DNA of 45,973 nucleotides, taken from the NCBI GenBank assembly GCA_001247695.2, contig LGRX02027216.1, positions 1-45,973 of the forward strand. Direction: 5' to 3'. Shown one piece after another: positions 45,356-45,973 of this stretch. The position numbers and the translations under genes are program-made. The notes beneath the pieces were generated by a model. That model worked only from the letters and a program-made list of their open reading frames with translations, searched no databases and was not told the DNA's origin. The stretch's first letter is position 1. Each line of letters begins with the position of its first letter. The DNA is from Cymbomonas tetramitiformis (lineage: Eukaryota; Chlorophyta; Pyramimonadophyceae; Pyramimonadales; Pyramimonadaceae).

Positions 45356-45973
45356 ACACGGGTTAGCTTAATTCAGCCGAAACTTTTGTTGTTACTTTTA
45401 CCTTGGTGGATCCCATCCTGAGCACAACAATAATTATTGCCCACAAATTAGTATGAACAAATGTCACACACACGGCCATCTATCCACGCCGCACACACAC
45501 ACGTGGGACGCGCATGTATTTTTCTGCCATTTTTGGGGGGGAAATGAGTTTGGACCCGATTGTTGGGCCCTACTAGGGAATCATCTTCCACCACTCGCCT
45601 TTTCCCCGTAGACCCACTTTTCCAAAATTGGATAGCTCGATTTTTGGTAAGAAGAGTACCATGCGTCCAGCATGCATATGTTTATGTGTGCGTGACGCAC
45701 ACGCACGCACACGTACGTATACAACTTTCCCAGAGTTTGTGTATATCAACGTGATGTCATGGTGGGAGGGGGGTCGATAAATCACAAGGCCAACCACTTC
45801 GCACCTCTGCCTAAGTGCAGGCTCAAGCCACGAGCTACCATGCGCCTATAGAGCCTACCCCTATGGATATGTGTAAAGGACAGTGGGCGGCAAAATTTAT
45901 TCCGGAGATTTGTGGCCCCCCAGTGTAAGGGGTGTCCCACCCCCCATCGCCCGTCGCCCCAAAGCCCCAAAGC
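45356..45973. repeat. Repeat R1, copy 2, without element A
   Basis: Matches 32943-33370 and 34690-34888 across the point where element A sits in copy 1. A CA-type microsatellite inside it is longer by a few bases (GACGCACACGCACGCACACG at about 45694). It continues past the window end. Confidence 0.85.

Overview
The window is eukaryotic nuclear DNA. Genes are split by short GT-AG introns, and one intron has a textbook TACTAAC branch point. The sequence is crowded with nested transposable elements and palindromic satellites. The clearest host gene encodes a SPAG6/PF16-type axonemal central-pair protein, so the organism builds motile flagella. A flagellated protist or alga fits best (a prasinophyte-like green alga is possible), but nothing here fixes the species.

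Layout. 1-3.6 kb: a two-exon gene with a DUF7869-like core, a coiled coil and an unknown C-terminal domain; its reading frame is disturbed in the middle. 4.2-6.9 kb: an unrecognised multi-exon gene. Its introns carry the same GAAGAC-type repeat that forms a palindromic array just downstream (7.07-7.59 kb). 7.6-17.7 kb: a 10.1-kb LTR element inserted in that array. It has 581-bp LTRs that look identical, a 5-bp target duplication TTAGA, and minus orientation, and its 9-kb interior has no recognisable gag or pol. 17.8-24.5 kb: no recognisable gene. It holds a Mutator-like fold-back element (20.37-22.23 kb) with 9-bp target repeats and hairpin-rich internal repeats. 24.6-29.1 kb: the SPAG6-like gene on the minus strand, resolved here into nine exons giving a 503-residue protein. 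29.9-30.8 kb: a CCATG microsatellite and a GC-rich hairpin array.

32.9-46 kb: a nest of DNA transposons. One repeat (R1) occurs twice, once interrupted by element A. Elements A, B and C share TGGCTACTAYCC-type ends and 4-bp target duplications (CAAA, TGAT, AAAA). B is itself split by a 5.7-kb CACTA-like element (CCCTACAAAATA ends, 3-bp TAT duplication, dense subterminal repeats, one retained transposase-like exon). C sits inside a decayed Tc1/mariner transposase gene. Several insertions can be checked from within the window because an uninterrupted sequence is present or can be deduced.

No operon-like or multi-gene system is visible. The best leads are the large non-coding LTR element, the 4-bp-duplication transposon family, the hairpin-bearing fold-back element, and the intron-invading GAAGAC repeat.
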